5,525 bases of DNA from Methanobacteriota archaeon (GCA_030637925.1 DAOWFR010000032.1:1-5525), one strand, 5' to 3'. Positions 1-5,525 are shown, counted from the first letter of the stretch. Translations and numbers: made by a program. The notes: generated by a model from the sequence alone, not told the origin.

Positions 1-416
1 ATAAAGTTGGTTTAATAGTTTTTGGAGAAGATGTTAAGAAAACAGTGCCTCCAACTCTTGACTTTGATGAGATTCTTAGAAGCATCACAAGCATAAGGGC
101 AAAAGCAGAGACAGATATTGCAAAAACAATCCAGAAGGCAATAGAGCTTTTTGGGATTAGTAAGGAGACCAAACACTTAATATTATTAACAGATGTTCTG
201 CCTACCAAGGGAAAGAAGCCTGAGGAAGCAACCCTTAGAGCAGTGAGCACTGCAAGAGATCAAGATATAACTATTTCTGTTGTTGGAATTAATCTTGACA
301 AGCAAGGATTAAAGCTAGCAAAAAGGATTATTGAGATAAGCAATGGCAGGCTTTACAAGGTAAAGAATCTTGAAGTTCTGGATACTATTATATTAGAAGA
401 TTATTATAGGGTGTGA
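1..416 (+). CDS. VWA (von Willebrand factor A) domain protein, 5' truncated
   Basis: The frame is open to the left edge (first full codon at base 3) and stops at TGA 414-416, so only the last 138 codons are present. The protein begins inside a VWA core strand (KVGLIVFGEDVK). Next comes a TPPT-type loop, the segment AETDIAKTI holding the likely MIDAS threonine, and a hydrophobic strand with the acidic MIDAS position (HLILLTDVLPT). It ends with ISVVGINLD and NGRLYKVKNLEVLD, the usual C-terminal strands of archaeal VWA proteins. VWA domains bind partners through a Mg2+ in the MIDAS site, and prokaryotic ones often work with MoxR-type AAA ATPases; no such partner is visible here, and the DxSxS part of the MIDAS lies outside the window. 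The GTG at 45 is internal to the domain and is not the true start. The fold assignment is fairly sure; the partner is unknown. Confidence 0.8.
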   Translation, partial: KVGLIVFGEDVKKTVPPTLDFDEILRSITSIRAKAETDIAKTIQKAIELFGISKETKHLILLTDVLPTKGKKPEEATLRAVSTARDQDITISVVGINLDKQGLKLAKRIIEISNGRLYKVKNLEVLDTIILEDYYRV

Positions 417-422
417 ATCAAG

Positions 423-430
423 TTATTTTT
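423..430 (+). terminator. short T-tract after the VWA gene
   Basis: TTATTTTT begins 7 nt after the VWA stop codon and just before the TATA-like box of the next gene. Archaeal RNA polymerase can stop at oligo-T on the non-template strand without a hairpin. The tract is short, so this is a weak call resting on position. Confidence 0.3.
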
Positions 431-438
431 ACTAAACA

Positions 439-446
439 TTTAAATA
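439..446 (+). promoter_or_regulatory. TATA-like box for the metallophosphoesterase gene
   Basis: TTTAAATA is centred about 31 nt upstream of the ATG at 474. Archaeal TATA boxes lie about 26 nt before the transcription start, which would put the start near 469 and leave a leader of only about 5 nt. No Shine-Dalgarno sequence is visible, which fits near-leaderless initiation. Confidence 0.55.
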
Positions 447-473
447 CCCTTATTAAACTATCAGCATAAGAAA

Positions 474-1061
474 ATGATGCTCTTAGTCTTTGTAGATACA
501 CACGGAGACATAGATTCACTTAGGAAACTAAAGAAAAAAGCAACTAAGGCAGATCTTGTTCTATGCGCAGGTGACATAACTATTTTTGAGAATAAAATGA
601 AAACACTTTTACGCATGATTAACAGCTTTAACAAGCCAGTCTTAATAATCCATGGTAATCATGAATCAGAAGAAAAGCTAAGAGAAGATTGCAAGAATTA
701 TAAGAACATAATCTTTCTTCACAAAGGCTTTTATGAGAAAGAGAACATAATTTTTGCAGGTTTTGGAGGAGGAGGCTTTTCATTAAAAGATGAAAAGTTT
801 GAAAGGTTTGGTGAGAAGATAAAGAAAAAAAGAACAGGCAAAAAATTAATATTAATCTTGCATGGCCCTCCTTATGGTAATGATACAGACCTGATAATGG
901 GAGAGCATGCTGGTAACAAGAGTTACAGGGATTTTATAAGGCAGGAAAAACCCTTGATAGTTGTTTGCGGTCATCTCCATGAGAATGAGGGTGTTCAGGA
1001 CAAGCTTGGAAAATCATTAATTATTAATCCTGGGCCAGAAGGTAAGTTAATAGAAATTTAA
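474..1061 (+). CDS. calcineurin-like metallophosphoesterase (Icc/COG2129-like)
   Basis: A complete 195-aa protein with the full metal-binding signature of calcineurin-like phosphoesterases: D8-x-H10 in VDTHG, D34 in CAGD, N62-H63 in HGNHE, H130 in HGPP and H167-x-H169 in GHLH. It ends with the NPGPEG turn usual in this family. These residues hold a two-metal centre that hydrolyses phosphomono- or phosphodiesters; the natural substrate cannot be told from sequence. There is no signal peptide or membrane segment, so it is cytosolic. The length is normal for the compact archaeal members. Two tandem ATGs (474 and 477) are possible starts; the first is used, and either keeps the catalytic core. 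It has its own TATA-like box and appears monocistronic. Its stop overlaps the stop of the convergent ASCH gene by 4 nt. Confidence 0.9.
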   Translation: MMLLVFVDTHGDIDSLRKLKKKATKADLVLCAGDITIFENKMKTLLRMINSFNKPVLIIHGNHESEEKLREDCKNYKNIIFLHKGFYEKENIIFAGFGGGGFSLKDEKFERFGEKIKKKRTGKKLILILHGPPYGNDTDLIMGEHAGNKSYRDFIRQEKPLIVVCGHLHENEGVQDKLGKSLIINPGPEGKLIEI

Positions 1062-1492
1062 TTCTTTTTTATTTTATTTATATCATCAATACTTATCCAA
1101 GCAGACATCATTCCAAATCCTGTTTTATCAATATCAAATGGTTCAATCTTTTTCGGATTTTTCAAGAAAACCAAGATACAGTATTTCTTATCCTTAAACA
1201 TTTCATAAAACGCTGGTATTTTATCAATACCAAGACCGTCTGCTTGACCATAAGTATATAAGATCTCTTTTACTTTTTCAGGATTTAGATCAGAAAACTG
1301 AATCACTTTATCAACTTCGGCTTTAATAGTAACAAATTCTCCAGAATCCTTAAAATAAACTATTTCACCTGCTTTAATCTTGTTCCAAGGAGCATATTTT
1401 ACTTTGTACCACCGAGATTCAATTTTCTTTTGACCATTCAAGATTTTTGAAGTCAGACCCCATGACTTTCTCATTATTGCTATGTGTTCCAT
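1058..1492 (-). CDS. ASCH-domain protein, putative RNA-binding
   Basis: A 144-aa protein with the ASCH signature G-x-K-x-x-E-x-R at residues 20-27 (GQKKIESR), followed by W28. A strand (GEIVYFKDSG, 42-51) and a strand ending in VIQF continue the PUA-like beta barrel. ASCH domains share the PUA-like fold and are thought to bind RNA or modified nucleotides; some act as nucleases or amidohydrolases, so the activity here is open. The C-terminal part (FGMMSAWISIDDI, 126-138) looks conserved-family-like but I cannot name a role. The start ATG (1492-1490) lies within the last codons of taw1, a 13-nt overlap, preceded by a purine-rich AAGGAAAGGAAA that could serve as a ribosome site. It is therefore very probably translated from the taw1 transcript. 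It meets the metallophosphoesterase gene tail to tail. Confidence 0.78.
   Translation of the reverse strand: MEHIAIMRKSWGLTSKILNGQKKIESRWYKVKYAPWNKIKAGEIVYFKDSGEFVTIKAEVDKVIQFSDLNPEKVKEILYTYGQADGLGIDKIPAFYEMFKDKKYCILVFLKNPKKIEPFDIDKTGFGMMSAWISIDDINKIKKN
1064..1080 (+). terminator. T-rich tract ending the metallophosphoesterase transcript
   Basis: The tract CTTTTTTATTTTATTTA begins 3 nt after the rightward stop codon and has no hairpin, the form expected of an archaeal terminator. It lies inside the 3' end of the convergent ASCH gene, where it encodes the Lys/Ile/Asn-rich tail. Function is inferred from position and composition. Confidence 0.5.
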
Positions 1493-2451
1493 TTTAGTTT
1501 CCTTTCCTTAACATCTTTCTTCATCAAAAGAACCACTCTTGATACTGGTTGCTCGTCAATAATCTTATAGCCTGTGTGTTTTGCTATTTGCTTTGCAAAA
1601 GCTTTTATCTCCTTATGCAAGGGCATGTCTTTTATTTCCATTCTTTTCTTTGAATAACCAACATGCATGTACGCTTTTATTTCTATGAACATTGGCTCTG
1701 CAATCATTATTAACTCTGCATATTGCTCTGGCAATATCATGTTCTTATGCTTTGCAAGAGTTAATCTTATTGTTGTTCTTGTCCTTGGTTTTAATTTTGT
1801 CTCTGGTTTTAATTCTTTCATTATTCTTAATGATTGTAATATTCTTTTCCAAGCATCTCTTATAAGAGGAGAGCACATCCTCTTGAATACTTGCTCATTA
1901 GGAGCTGGCAGAGTTATGTATAACTGGATTGGAGGATTCTTTTTTAGTTTTTTTAACATATCAGGATTTGTCCCATTGGTTACTAGGAACGAACTCATCT
2001 TTTGATTGTGTAATTCCTTGATTAGTTCTGGCAATCTGGGGTAAAGAGTTGGTTCTCCTGCTAGACTGATTGCAAAGTGTAAAGGTCTTTGTGCTTCAAC
2101 ATATTTTTTCTTGTCTGTTTTTTTATTTCCTCCAAAGCCTTGCAAATACTTGACATGCTCTTTTATGCACTCTTGAATTATTTTTTTTGGAGTATTAGTT
2201 TTTCCAATCCATTCTGGCAGGGTGTGTCCTATATCTCTCCAGCACCACTGGCATCTTAAAGTACAGTAGGGCAGGCTTGGTGTCATTTGCACGCATCTAT
2301 GACTATTAATATTATAGAATTTTTGTTTATAGCAAACTCCTTGGTTTCTTAGGCTTTTCTTTGTCCATAAGCAGACCTTTATGGCTGAGTGTTCTCCTAC
2401 CAATCTATAGCCTTGTTTTTCCAGGTCTTTTTGTTTTGCTTTGCTTATCAT
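1480..2451 (-). CDS. taw1: 4-demethylwyosine synthase Taw1 (TYW1), radical SAM
   Basis: This enzyme condenses N1-methylguanosine-37 of tRNA-Phe with pyruvate carbons to form the tricyclic 4-demethylwyosine, the first committed step of wyosine synthesis. The 323-aa length matches archaeal single-domain enzymes. The radical SAM cluster is C63-x3-C67-x2-C70 (CTLRCQWCWR). Three upstream cysteines, C27, C40 and C53, match the second Fe-S cluster; from memory, all six sit one residue later than in the Pyrococcus abyssi enzyme (26/39/52 and 62/66/69). K42 after CY occupies the place of the lysine proposed to bind pyruvate. AGEPT (131-135) is the SAM-binding GGE-like motif. There is no flavodoxin domain, unlike eukaryotic TYW1. 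The ATG at 2451 has a TATA-like box about 26 nt upstream, suggesting a leaderless mRNA. The ASCH gene overlaps its 3' end. Confidence 0.95.
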   Translation of the reverse strand: MISKAKQKDLEKQGYRLVGEHSAIKVCLWTKKSLRNQGVCYKQKFYNINSHRCVQMTPSLPYCTLRCQWCWRDIGHTLPEWIGKTNTPKKIIQECIKEHVKYLQGFGGNKKTDKKKYVEAQRPLHFAISLAGEPTLYPRLPELIKELHNQKMSSFLVTNGTNPDMLKKLKKNPPIQLYITLPAPNEQVFKRMCSPLIRDAWKRILQSLRIMKELKPETKLKPRTRTTIRLTLAKHKNMILPEQYAELIMIAEPMFIEIKAYMHVGYSKKRMEIKDMPLHKEIKAFAKQIAKHTGYKIIDEQPVSRVVLLMKKDVKERKLKWNT

Positions 2452-2473
2452 TGCTACTGGGTTTTTGGTCTGG

Positions 2474-2480
2474 TATTTAT
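2474..2480 (-). promoter_or_regulatory. TATA-like box for taw1-ASCH
   Basis: On the minus strand this reads ATAAATA, preceded by AAAACC. Its centre lies 26 nt before the A of the taw1 start codon, exactly the spacing expected if transcription begins at the ATG. An alternative TATA-like sequence at 2528-2535 would give a leader of about 50 nt; the nearer one is preferred because it matches the leaderless layout of the neighbouring genes. Confidence 0.5.
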
Positions 2481-2540
2481 GGTTTTCTGGTTTTCCAAAA
2501 AGGAATTTTACTTAAATAATAGAAAGATTTAAATATAATA

Positions 2541-2597
2541 ACCCATATAATAAGTAAAAAAGTAGGTTTTTAGAGGAAAAAAACTTTTTATATGGGT
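2541..2597. repeat. 15-bp imperfect inverted repeat in the divergent promoter region
   Basis: The left arm 2541-2555 (ACCCATATAATAAGT) and the right arm 2583-2597 (ACTTTTTATATGGGT) are reverse complements with one mismatch in 15, separated by 27 nt. The outer nine positions, including the only GC-rich triplet, pair perfectly. The repeat lies between the taw1 promoter and the rightward TATA box, so it could act as a paired protein-binding site serving one or both genes. It would form a hairpin if transcribed, but the long AT-rich loop and the position upstream of the TATA box make a DNA site more likely. Confidence 0.6.
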
Positions 2598-2604
2598 AAA
2601 ATAA

Positions 2605-2612
2605 TATAAAAA
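2605..2612 (+). promoter_or_regulatory. TATA-like box for the HTH/surface-protein operon
   Basis: TATAAAAA is centred about 27 nt before the ATG at 2636, so transcription would start at or next to the start codon. There is no Shine-Dalgarno sequence in the gap, which is filled by a small palindrome. The region is AT-rich throughout, so the exact box is a best choice based on spacing. Confidence 0.55.
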
Positions 2613-2614
2613 AT

Positions 2615-2629
2615 ACTTATATAATAAGT
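2615..2629. promoter_or_regulatory. candidate operator between TATA box and start of the HTH gene
   Basis: ACTTAT and ATAAGT flank a 3-nt ATA spacer, giving a perfect 6-bp-arm palindrome. The 13-nt word ATATAATAAGTAA at 2619-2631 is an exact copy of 2545-2557, within the left arm of the upstream inverted repeat. A site placed between TATA box and inferred start is where an archaeal repressor would block polymerase. The obvious candidate ligand is the HTH protein encoded immediately downstream, which would then regulate itself. That ligand assignment is inference. Confidence 0.45.
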
Positions 2630-2635
2630 AAGAAC

Positions 2636-2959
2636 ATGGATGCTACCAAGCGAGAAAAAATAAGACAAGACGATTTATACAATGCATTCCAGCTAGTTCT
2701 AAAAAGTTTTAAAGAAAAACATGACCTAAACACAAGAGAAGTAATAGAACTAATAGCACCGCATGACAAAGAAAGCATAACCATACCAATACAAGTTCTA
2801 CAGAACAGGCAGTTTGGAGTACTTGAGGCAACTGTTGTTTATCTAAAAGATGAAATTGGGTTAAAGTATAGTGAAATAGCTCGCCTACTTAACCGTGATG
2901 ACAGAACCATCTGGAATGTGTATAATAATGCTAAAAAAAAGACTAAGCGAAAAAGATGA
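2636..2959 (+). CDS. helix-turn-helix DNA-binding protein, sigma-region-4-like
   Basis: A small 107-aa, basic-tailed protein. Residues 63-102 form an HTH with the layout of sigma-70 region 4 or related folds: LEATVVYLKDEIGL, then YSEIARLLNR as the first HTH helix and DDRTIWNVYNNAKKK as the recognition helix. The segment ESITIPIQVLQNRQFGVLEA before it resembles, from memory, a family common in DPANN archaea next to surface-protein genes. Residues 1-40 are helical and charged, and may dimerise or hold a partner. The tail KKTKRKR is strongly basic. No membrane segment or metal site is seen. The upstream frame is closed by TAA at 2597-2599 with no other ATG, so the start is firm. The gene overlaps the next by ATGA, implying coupled translation. 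The likely role is control of this operon; the sigma resemblance does not prove sigma function, since archaea use TBP/TFB. Confidence 0.75.
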   Translation: MDATKREKIRQDDLYNAFQLVLKSFKEKHDLNTREVIELIAPHDKESITIPIQVLQNRQFGVLEATVVYLKDEIGLKYSEIARLLNRDDRTIWNVYNNAKKKTKRKR

Positions 2960-4785
2960 AATATGAACACAGAATAAAGGAACTAGAAGAAAGAAAACAA
3001 GAGATAATTAGATTCACCACTGAGCTAGATGAAAAACTCAGAACCAACCAAATCAACCTAATAGAATACCAGATCCTGATGAATGAACAATACCCTGAGA
3101 AGAACAAAGAAGAACTAATAAATGAAATACATGAAGAAACAAGAAGACTAAAAAACCATGCCAAAAAACAGAGAAAAACAAAAATACAACTAAGCATAGC
3201 AGGAGCAATCCTAATCATACTCGCAGTAATCAGCCTTTTCTCACAATACAGCCCTGAGATGCCAGCAGGCTTTGTAATAAGCACAAAACAAATCACACAA
3301 ACCATAGATTACAACAGAGTGTTTGATCATTACACAGAAACCCAGCTTAATCTAACTAATATAACAAGCCTAAGAATAAGCGGAGTATTAGAAGGAACAA
3401 GAGCAACCATAAAACTAAGAATAAATGAAATTGATTACATAGTAGCAGACATAATTAATGAACAAGAACAAAGCCTAATAACAGGCTTAGTAATAGCAGA
3501 AGAAGAGGAACAAGAATACATCTTAAGCACAGACAAAAAGGAATATGTAATTGGAGAAACAATATATATAACCATAACACCAGAAACACAGAACAAATCA
3601 CTATATGTTGCCTATGGAGAAGAAACCCATAAACTAGAAAACAACACCTATATTACAGAAAACATCGGAGAGCATCAAGCCATAGCACTAATCGTGTTAC
3701 CAGACGATATTCTCAGACTAGAAACCAACTTCACAGTTATTAATGAAACAGTTAATGAAACAATAAATGAAACAGAAACTAATGTTTCTGAGCATTCAGC
3801 AGAGCTGAATGAAACAACAAACCAAACAAAAGTCTATGAATTCAATGATTTATGCATAGATACTTGTAATATCCTTGAAACAAGTAATCCAATACTAATC
3901 ATAGAGCTAGAAGAAAACACCACCCTAACCATAACACAAATAACCATAACACAAACCAAGGAAAATAATGCACCGGAACAAATCAAGCAAATACCAGACA
4001 TAACCATAACCACAGGACAAACAGCAAGCCTAAACCTAGATGATTATTTCTCAGACCCAGATGATGATACCACTCATTATGACATAAATGAAATACCCGA
4101 AGTAAATGCAGAAATAACACAAAACACACTAAACATAAACTCAAACCAACCAGGAACCTACATAGCATACATCTATGCAACAGACGGAGACAAACTAACA
4201 ACCAGCAACACCTTCCAAATAGAAATAACAACAACAGAAACTAATATTACAATAAATGAAACCATAAACATAACAGAAACTAATGTTTCTGAATATCCAA
4301 CAGAACTGAACATAACACCAATAGAAACAATCAATCTAACTGACCCATGCAAACACCCAGATATAAATCAAAGACCATCATACTGCTTTGTAGGAATAGA
4401 AGACAAAGCATTTGAAGAACTAACAGTACAAGTACAAAACAAGAAAAGAGGAAGAGTAGGATTATTCACCAGGTTTGGAAACCTGATAATAAGAGGACTT
4501 CTAATACAAAACTCTACAGGAACCCCAAATAAAGATGACTTCCAAATAGGCTTCACAGAAAAAGAAGAGTTTGCAGAGACAATAACAAGCACAGCATGGA
4601 TTGATACAGAGACAGGAAACCTGTATCTGAAAGGAAGAGTATATGAGAATCAGGAAATCCTAGAGCCAACACAGTTCAACACCTTCATAATAAAAAATGG
4701 GTTTGGACTAATTCTAGGATACTTTGACAAACTAAGAGGAGACCTCTACCTAAGAGGGAACATAGTACAGCTAGGTAAAGTGTGA
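2956..4785 (+). CDS. single-pass membrane protein with cytoplasmic coiled coil and cadherin/Ig-like ectodomain
   Basis: A 609-aa protein I do not recognise by name. Residues 1-76 are highly charged and helical (RIKELEERKQEIIRF), coiled-coil-like, and end in a basic stretch (RRLKNHAKKQRKTK). A transmembrane helix follows at about 77-97; by the positive-inside rule the N-terminus is cytoplasmic and residues 98-609 lie outside. The ectodomain has a first beta-rich part (100-255), a sequon-rich linker (258-291), and a cadherin/Ig-like domain (338-425: PDITITTGQ, LDDYFSDPDDD, GTYIAYIYATDG). A second sequon linker (430-462) and a C-terminal beta-repeat part (470-609) with three G-[N/D]-L..[K/R]-G motifs complete it. 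I count 19 N-x-S/T sequons outside the membrane. Cysteine pairs C300/C304 and C465/C477 could form disulfides. It overlaps the HTH gene by 4 nt and ends 2 nt before the next start. It may anchor or sense a surface structure. Confidence 0.8.
   Translation: MKYEHRIKELEERKQEIIRFTTELDEKLRTNQINLIEYQILMNEQYPEKNKEELINEIHEETRRLKNHAKKQRKTKIQLSIAGAILIILAVISLFSQYSPEMPAGFVISTKQITQTIDYNRVFDHYTETQLNLTNITSLRISGVLEGTRATIKLRINEIDYIVADIINEQEQSLITGLVIAEEEEQEYILSTDKKEYVIGETIYITITPETQNKSLYVAYGEETHKLENNTYITENIGEHQAIALIVLPDDILRLETNFTVINETVNETINETETNVSEHSAELNETTNQTKVYEFNDLCIDTCNILETSNPILIIELEENTTLTITQITITQTKENNAPEQIKQIPDITITTGQTASLNLDDYFSDPDDDTTHYDINEIPEVNAEITQNTLNINSNQPGTYIAYIYATDGDKLTTSNTFQIEITTTETNITINETINITETNVSEYPTELNITPIETINLTDPCKHPDINQRPSYCFVGIEDKAFEELTVQVQNKKRGRVGLFTRFGNLIIRGLLIQNSTGTPNKDDFQIGFTEKEEFAETITSTAWIDTETGNLYLKGRVYENQEILEPTQFNTFIIKNGFGLILGYFDKLRGDLYLRGNIVQLGKV
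3754..3828 (+). repeat. sequon-rich linker repeat, copy 1 (residues 267-291)
   Basis: This stretch encodes NETINETETNVSE and onward to NQT, with overlapping N-x-T/S sequons. It aligns without gaps to the second copy at 4255-4329. The 21 nt at 3771-3791 are identical to 4272-4292, including a TCT/GTT codon choice that differs from the surrounding codon style, so recent internal duplication or gene conversion is likely. Confidence 0.65.
4255..4329 (+). repeat. sequon-rich linker repeat, copy 2 (residues 434-458)
   Basis: This encodes NETINITETNVSE and onward to IET, 501 nt downstream of copy 1 and in the same frame. A further 13-nt partial copy (AACAGAAACTAAT) lies just before it at 4233-4245. 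The two linkers bracket the cadherin/Ig-like domain, like glycosylated spacers on each side of it. Confidence 0.65.
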
Positions 4786-4787
4786 AA

Positions 4788-5525
4788 ATGAGAATAAACA
4801 AACTCAAGAATAGAATAAGCACATTCCTAATAGTTTTAATACTCTTAGCAGCAACAGGGCTAGCAGCTAATGACCCAGGCCACGACACATTATACATAGA
4901 AGAAGAAGGAGACTCAGAGGTAAACGGAAGCCTGAACATAACCCATAACATGAGCATAGAAGGAAAAACGTACCAAGGAGCAGGACTAACCCTATACGGA
5001 GATGGCAGCACAACTTCTTCAGGAGCATACATAAGCGGAGAATTCTCAACCAATCATCTCTACCTAGGAGGACCAGGAGGAAACATCTACCTAAGACCTC
5101 AAGGTTCACAAGCAGTATTTGTGGGAATAACAGGAGCAGCAACAGACCTAAATGTATCAGGAGCACTCTATGTGCAGAGTGGTACAGCAACAGTAGGTGG
5201 AACAGCAATATGCCTACAAAATGGAACCAACTGTCCAGGAGGAAATAACACAGGTAATGTTACAAGTGTAACAGCAGCAAGTGGAACACCCCTAACAGCA
5301 AGCCCGACCACAGGAGACGTGATAATAAACATAACAATACCTACTTGTGGCGGAACAGACAAACTAACCTATAATGGAACAGACTTTAAATGCGAAACAG
5401 ATGAAGACAGCGGAGGAACAGGAGACATAACAAGCGTACAAACACCAGGAATATACATCTATAATGGAAGTAACGCAGATGACGTATACCTAAGATTCAA
5501 CGAAACAAAACTAAACGCAACAATA
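4788..5525 (+). CDS. secreted adhesin/tail-fibre-like surface protein, 3' truncated
   Basis: The frame opens at ATG 4788, 2 nt after the preceding stop, and stays open for 246 codons to the window end, so the C-terminus is missing. Residues 1-27 form a classic signal peptide: basic MRINKLKNR, a hydrophobic core STFLIVLILLAATGLA, and a small-residue cleavage region near AA-ND. The mature part is rich in Gly, Thr and Asn with no charged catalytic pattern. It has an NVSGALYV strand (122-129), a CLQNGTNC turn (142-149), C187-x14-C202 around TYNGTDFK, and two GNVTSV/GDITSV units (156 and 212 onward) ending in GDV or DDV. Such units are common in phage tail-fibre and large DPANN surface proteins. 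Twelve N-x-S/T sequons are present. It is probably an extracellular fibre or adhesin and the main product of this operon. Weak ribosome-site likeness; coupling to the upstream gene is likely. Confidence 0.78.
   Translation, partial: MRINKLKNRISTFLIVLILLAATGLAANDPGHDTLYIEEEGDSEVNGSLNITHNMSIEGKTYQGAGLTLYGDGSTTSSGAYISGEFSTNHLYLGGPGGNIYLRPQGSQAVFVGITGAATDLNVSGALYVQSGTATVGGTAICLQNGTNCPGGNNTGNVTSVTAASGTPLTASPTTGDVIINITIPTCGGTDKLTYNGTDFKCETDEDSGGTGDITSVQTPGIYIYNGSNADDVYLRFNETKLNATI

Noticed and set aside
45..47. GTG as the start of the VWA gene
   Set aside because: The frame stays open to the window edge and the upstream codons encode a VWA core strand (KVGLIVFGEDVK), so the GTG is an internal valine.
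1667..2005. Open frame of 112 codons on the plus strand
   Set aside because: It lies wholly inside taw1 on the opposite strand, and its translation shows no recognisable domain.
2528..2535. TTTAAATA as a main promoter in either direction
   Set aside because: It has a good TATA shape, but leftward it would give a leader of about 50 nt while a better-spaced box exists, and rightward it would start inside the repeat about 80 nt before the HTH gene. It remains a possible secondary promoter.
2541..2597. The inverted repeat as an intrinsic terminator or structured small RNA
   Set aside because: The loop is long and AT-rich, no T-tract follows the right arm, and archaea rarely use hairpin terminators. 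A protein-binding site fits the promoter position better.
2943..3305. Minus-strand open frame rich in Ser, Phe, Ile and Leu
   Set aside because: It is antisense to the coiled-coil and membrane segment of the 609-aa protein; its hydrophobicity reflects complementing Lys/Glu-rich codons. The same applies to minus-strand frames at 3983-4234, 4368-4592, 4685-5053, 4867-5208 and 5168-5362.
3754..4329. The repeated words as a CRISPR array or mobile-element ends
   Set aside because: There are only two full copies 501 nt apart; they are in frame within one protein and encode matching sequon linkers, so they are coding repeats.

Overview
This AT-rich window looks archaeal and most resembles a DPANN-type genome (Woesearchaeota/Pacearchaeota-like); that lineage is an inference. 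The evidence is: a single-domain archaeal Taw1 wyosine enzyme with no flavodoxin domain; TATA-like boxes about 26-31 nt upstream of start codons with no leader or a very short one; oligo-T tracts in place of hairpin terminators; and two surface proteins crowded with N-x-S/T sequons. No rRNA, tRNA, CRISPR array or insertion sequence was seen.

The left half (1-2451) holds ordinary cellular genes. It opens with the C-terminal part of a VWA-domain protein, cut by the window edge. Next is a complete calcineurin-like metallophosphoesterase with its own TATA box. Its stop overlaps by 4 nt the stop of a convergent two-gene unit read from the minus strand: taw1 (4-demethylwyosine synthase, tRNA-Phe G37 modification) followed by a 13-nt-overlapping ASCH-domain gene.

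The divergent intergenic region (2452-2635) is the regulatory centre. It carries a TATA-like box for each direction. It also has a 15-bp imperfect inverted repeat, and one arm word recurs just upstream of the rightward start as a small palindrome between TATA box and ATG. This is a good operator candidate.

The right half (2636-5525) is a tightly packed rightward operon. A 107-aa protein with a helix-turn-helix resembling sigma-70 region 4 overlaps by 4 nt (ATGA) a 609-aa single-pass membrane protein. That protein has a charged, coiled-coil-like cytoplasmic N-terminus and a large sequon-rich ectodomain with a cadherin/Ig-like domain. Two bases later begins a secreted, Gly/Thr/Asn-rich protein with repeats like those of phage tail fibres or adhesins; it runs off the window. 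The layout suggests a surface-structure operon with its own DNA-binding regulator, coupled to a membrane partner. The resemblance to sigma/anti-sigma gene pairs is a hypothesis and the most interesting feature here.
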